Shown in pieces: positions 62,569 through 64,000 of a stretch of 64,000 bases of DNA. The DNA lies in NCBI RefSeq assembly GCF_001667185.1, contig NZ_LZIC01000054.1:59170-123169 (forward strand), in the 5' to 3' direction. The notes below the pieces were generated by a model, which saw nothing but the letters and a program-made list of their open reading frames with translations, was not told the DNA's origin and searched no databases. This stretch comes from Mycobacterium sp. 852002-50816_SCH5313054-b (GTDB taxonomy: Bacteria; Actinomycetota; Actinomycetes; Mycobacteriales; Mycobacteriaceae). The first letter of the stretch is position 1; each line of letters begins with the position of its first letter. Position numbers and translations under genes: made by a program.

Positions 62569-63762
62569 ATGGTCTTAGATTTCGCAGCACTCCCCCCCGA
62601 GATCAACTCCGCACTCATGTACACCGGCGCCGGTGCCGGACCCCTGATGGCGGCGGCGACGGCCTGGAACAACCTGGCCGCCGAATTGAGCACCACGGCG
62701 TCCTCCTGGGAGTCGATCGTCGGGACGCTGACCGGCGAGCAGTGGACGGGCGCGGGTTCGGCCGCGGCTGCGGCCGCCGCCGCCCCCTATATGAGCTGGC
62801 TGACCACCACCGCCGCGGCGGCCGAGCAGGCGGGCGCGCAGGCGTCGGCGTCGGCGGCCGCGTACGAGGCGGCCTTCACGGGCACGGTGCCCCCGCCGGT
62901 GATCGCCGCCAACCGGGCCCAGCTGGCGGCCCTGGTCGCGACGAACTTCCTTGGTATCAACACTCCGGCGATCATGGCCACTGAGGCGCAGTACGTCGAG
63001 ATGTGGGTCCAAGACGCGGTCACCATGTACACCTACTCGGCCGCCTCAGCGGCGACCGGGGTCCTGCAACCGCTGCTGCCGGCGGCGCCGACCACCAACC
63101 CGGCCGCGGCCGGCATCCAAAGCACCGCGGTTTCGGCGGCGTTCGCGAATGCCACGGCCTCGCCAGCGGCGTCGGGCCTGGGTGGGATCATCGGCAATCT
63201 GACGAATTTGCTCAACGGCGGGTACATCGGCGAGGGCATCTGGAACGCGTTGCCCGCGGGCGTGCAGACCTTACTGACCGACGCCGACGGCCTGCTCGGC
63301 ACGCCGGTCATATTCAACGCGCTGAACGGGGCGGTGAACACCGCGGCCTGGTTCGTGATGAACGCCATCCCGACCGCGGTATCGCTCGGGCACACCCTTG
63401 CCGCCGCCGCACCGGCGGCCGCGGCGAGCGACGTGACGCCGCTGGCCGGTGGTGCGATCATCGGCGAAGGCGCCCTGGTGAACAGCGTGAACGGCGGCAT
63501 GAGTGCGGGACTCGGCGAGGCCTCGGCGGTCGGCGGCCTCTCCGTTCCGGCCAGCTGGTCCTCGGCCGCGCCGGCGACGTTGGCTTCGTCCACGGCTCCC
63601 CTGGACGGTTCCGGTTGGACCGCGGCCGCGGAGGCCGAGCCCGTCGCGGCGATGCCCGGCATGCCCGGAATGGCGGGGGCCGCCAAGGGCGCTGCCGCCT
63701 ACGGCTCGGGCCCGCGGTACGGGTTCAAGCCCATCGTCATGCCCAAGCAGGTTGTCGTCTGA
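62569..63762 (+). CDS. PPE-family protein, PPE-SVP subgroup (PPE15-like)
   Basis: The 397-residue protein has a PPE domain (about 1-175) beginning MVLDFAALPPEINSALMYTG, with WTGAGS at about 60 and PPPVIAANRAQL. An Ala-rich centre follows. The SVP C-terminal domain has GGLSVPASWSS (about 322-332) and ends PRYGFKPIVMPKQVVV. It is expected to pair with the upstream PE protein and be exported by ESX-5 with EspG5. The spacing of 65 bp after PE suggests one transcript. Confidence 0.95.
   Translation: MVLDFAALPPEINSALMYTGAGAGPLMAAATAWNNLAAELSTTASSWESIVGTLTGEQWTGAGSAAAAAAAAPYMSWLTTTAAAAEQAGAQASASAAAYEAAFTGTVPPPVIAANRAQLAALVATNFLGINTPAIMATEAQYVEMWVQDAVTMYTYSAASAATGVLQPLLPAAPTTNPAAAGIQSTAVSAAFANATASPAASGLGGIIGNLTNLLNGGYIGEGIWNALPAGVQTLLTDADGLLGTPVIFNALNGAVNTAAWFVMNAIPTAVSLGHTLAAAAPAAAASDVTPLAGGAIIGEGALVNSVNGGMSAGLGEASAVGGLSVPASWSSAAPATLASSTAPLDGSGWTAAAEAEPVAAMPGMPGMAGAAKGAAAYGSGPRYGFKPIVMPKQVVV
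63725..63747 (+). repeat. 23-bp 3'-end repeat shared with the PE gene, copy 2
   Basis: It is identical to 62,466-62,488 and lies 15 bp before the PPE stop codon, with the same reading frame as in the PE gene. Confidence 0.8.
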
Positions 63763-63847
63763 TCCCGGGACAAGGGAGGGAAAAAAGAAAGGATATGTCA
63801 CCCATTCGAGGCGAACAATTAACCGGTGCGCCTTAATCTATGCGTGA

Positions 63848-64000
<153 letters not shown>

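Overview
This is a high-GC chromosomal stretch from a slow-growing, non-tuberculous Mycobacterium, probably near the M. avium complex. The evidence is orthologous gene order and mycobacteria-specific families (desA2, mca, pra, lpqV, PE/PPE/Esx). From memory of the M. tuberculosis H37Rv map, the window runs, inverted, from Rv1100 at the left edge to about Rv1038c at the right edge. No database search was possible, so all Rv correspondences are recognition from memory.

Bases 1-40,600 are a conserved housekeeping block. It holds central carbon genes (glpX, fum), a membrane deacetylase with an added adenylate cyclase, phoH2, desA2, glyA, coaA, a short-chain prenyl synthase, a DUF255 thioredoxin-fold protein, mca (mycothiol conjugate amidase), greA, metB, pra, cbs and lipU. 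These are followed by fadA3, the Bax-inhibitor-type membrane protein, echA9-echA8, a membrane alpha/beta-hydrolase, a cysteine dioxygenase-rhodanese pair, lpqV, two patatins, a class II amidotransferase, fadD14 and the Rv1057 beta-propeller. The gene for an ancient-looking ketosteroid isomerase and two unrecognised membrane-protein genes are interspersed. Several genes have a TANNNT -10 box 6-8 nt before the start codon, which indicates leaderless transcripts. A 61-bp palindromic repeat occurs twice (11,737 and 36,125).

Bases 40,600-48,300 are transitional and accessory. They hold a three-gene operon (dienelactone hydrolase, a small DUF6295-like protein, a DUF427 protein) divergent from a cytochrome P450, with a palindromic operator-like site between them. 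Next come a phytase-like esterase lipoprotein, a membrane protein, a methyltransferase and a small secreted protein.

Bases 48,350-61,310 form a compact stress island. A degenerate tRNA 3' end lies at its left edge and an intact tRNA-Leu at its right edge. A minus-strand operon with mostly overlapping genes encodes DnaK, GrpE, a CbpA-type DnaJ, a CbpM/MerR-like modulator, ClpB, a zinc-ribbon thioredoxin, a UBP-type zinc-finger protein and a cNMP-binding/thioredoxin-reductase-like flavoprotein without the redox CxxC. A membrane protein follows. A PucR-type regulator gene diverges from dnaK, and next to it lies a gene for a DUF1931 double-histone-fold protein. This island is the most notable system in the window: protein refolding, disaggregation, thiol redox and possibly nucleoid protection in one transferable unit, at a site that is also variable in M. 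tuberculosis.

Bases 61,670-64,000 begin an ESX-5-type PE-PPE-Esx cluster (PE8-PPE15-esxJ-like). The PE and PPE proteins end in the same C-terminal module, and the Esx gene is cut by the window end.
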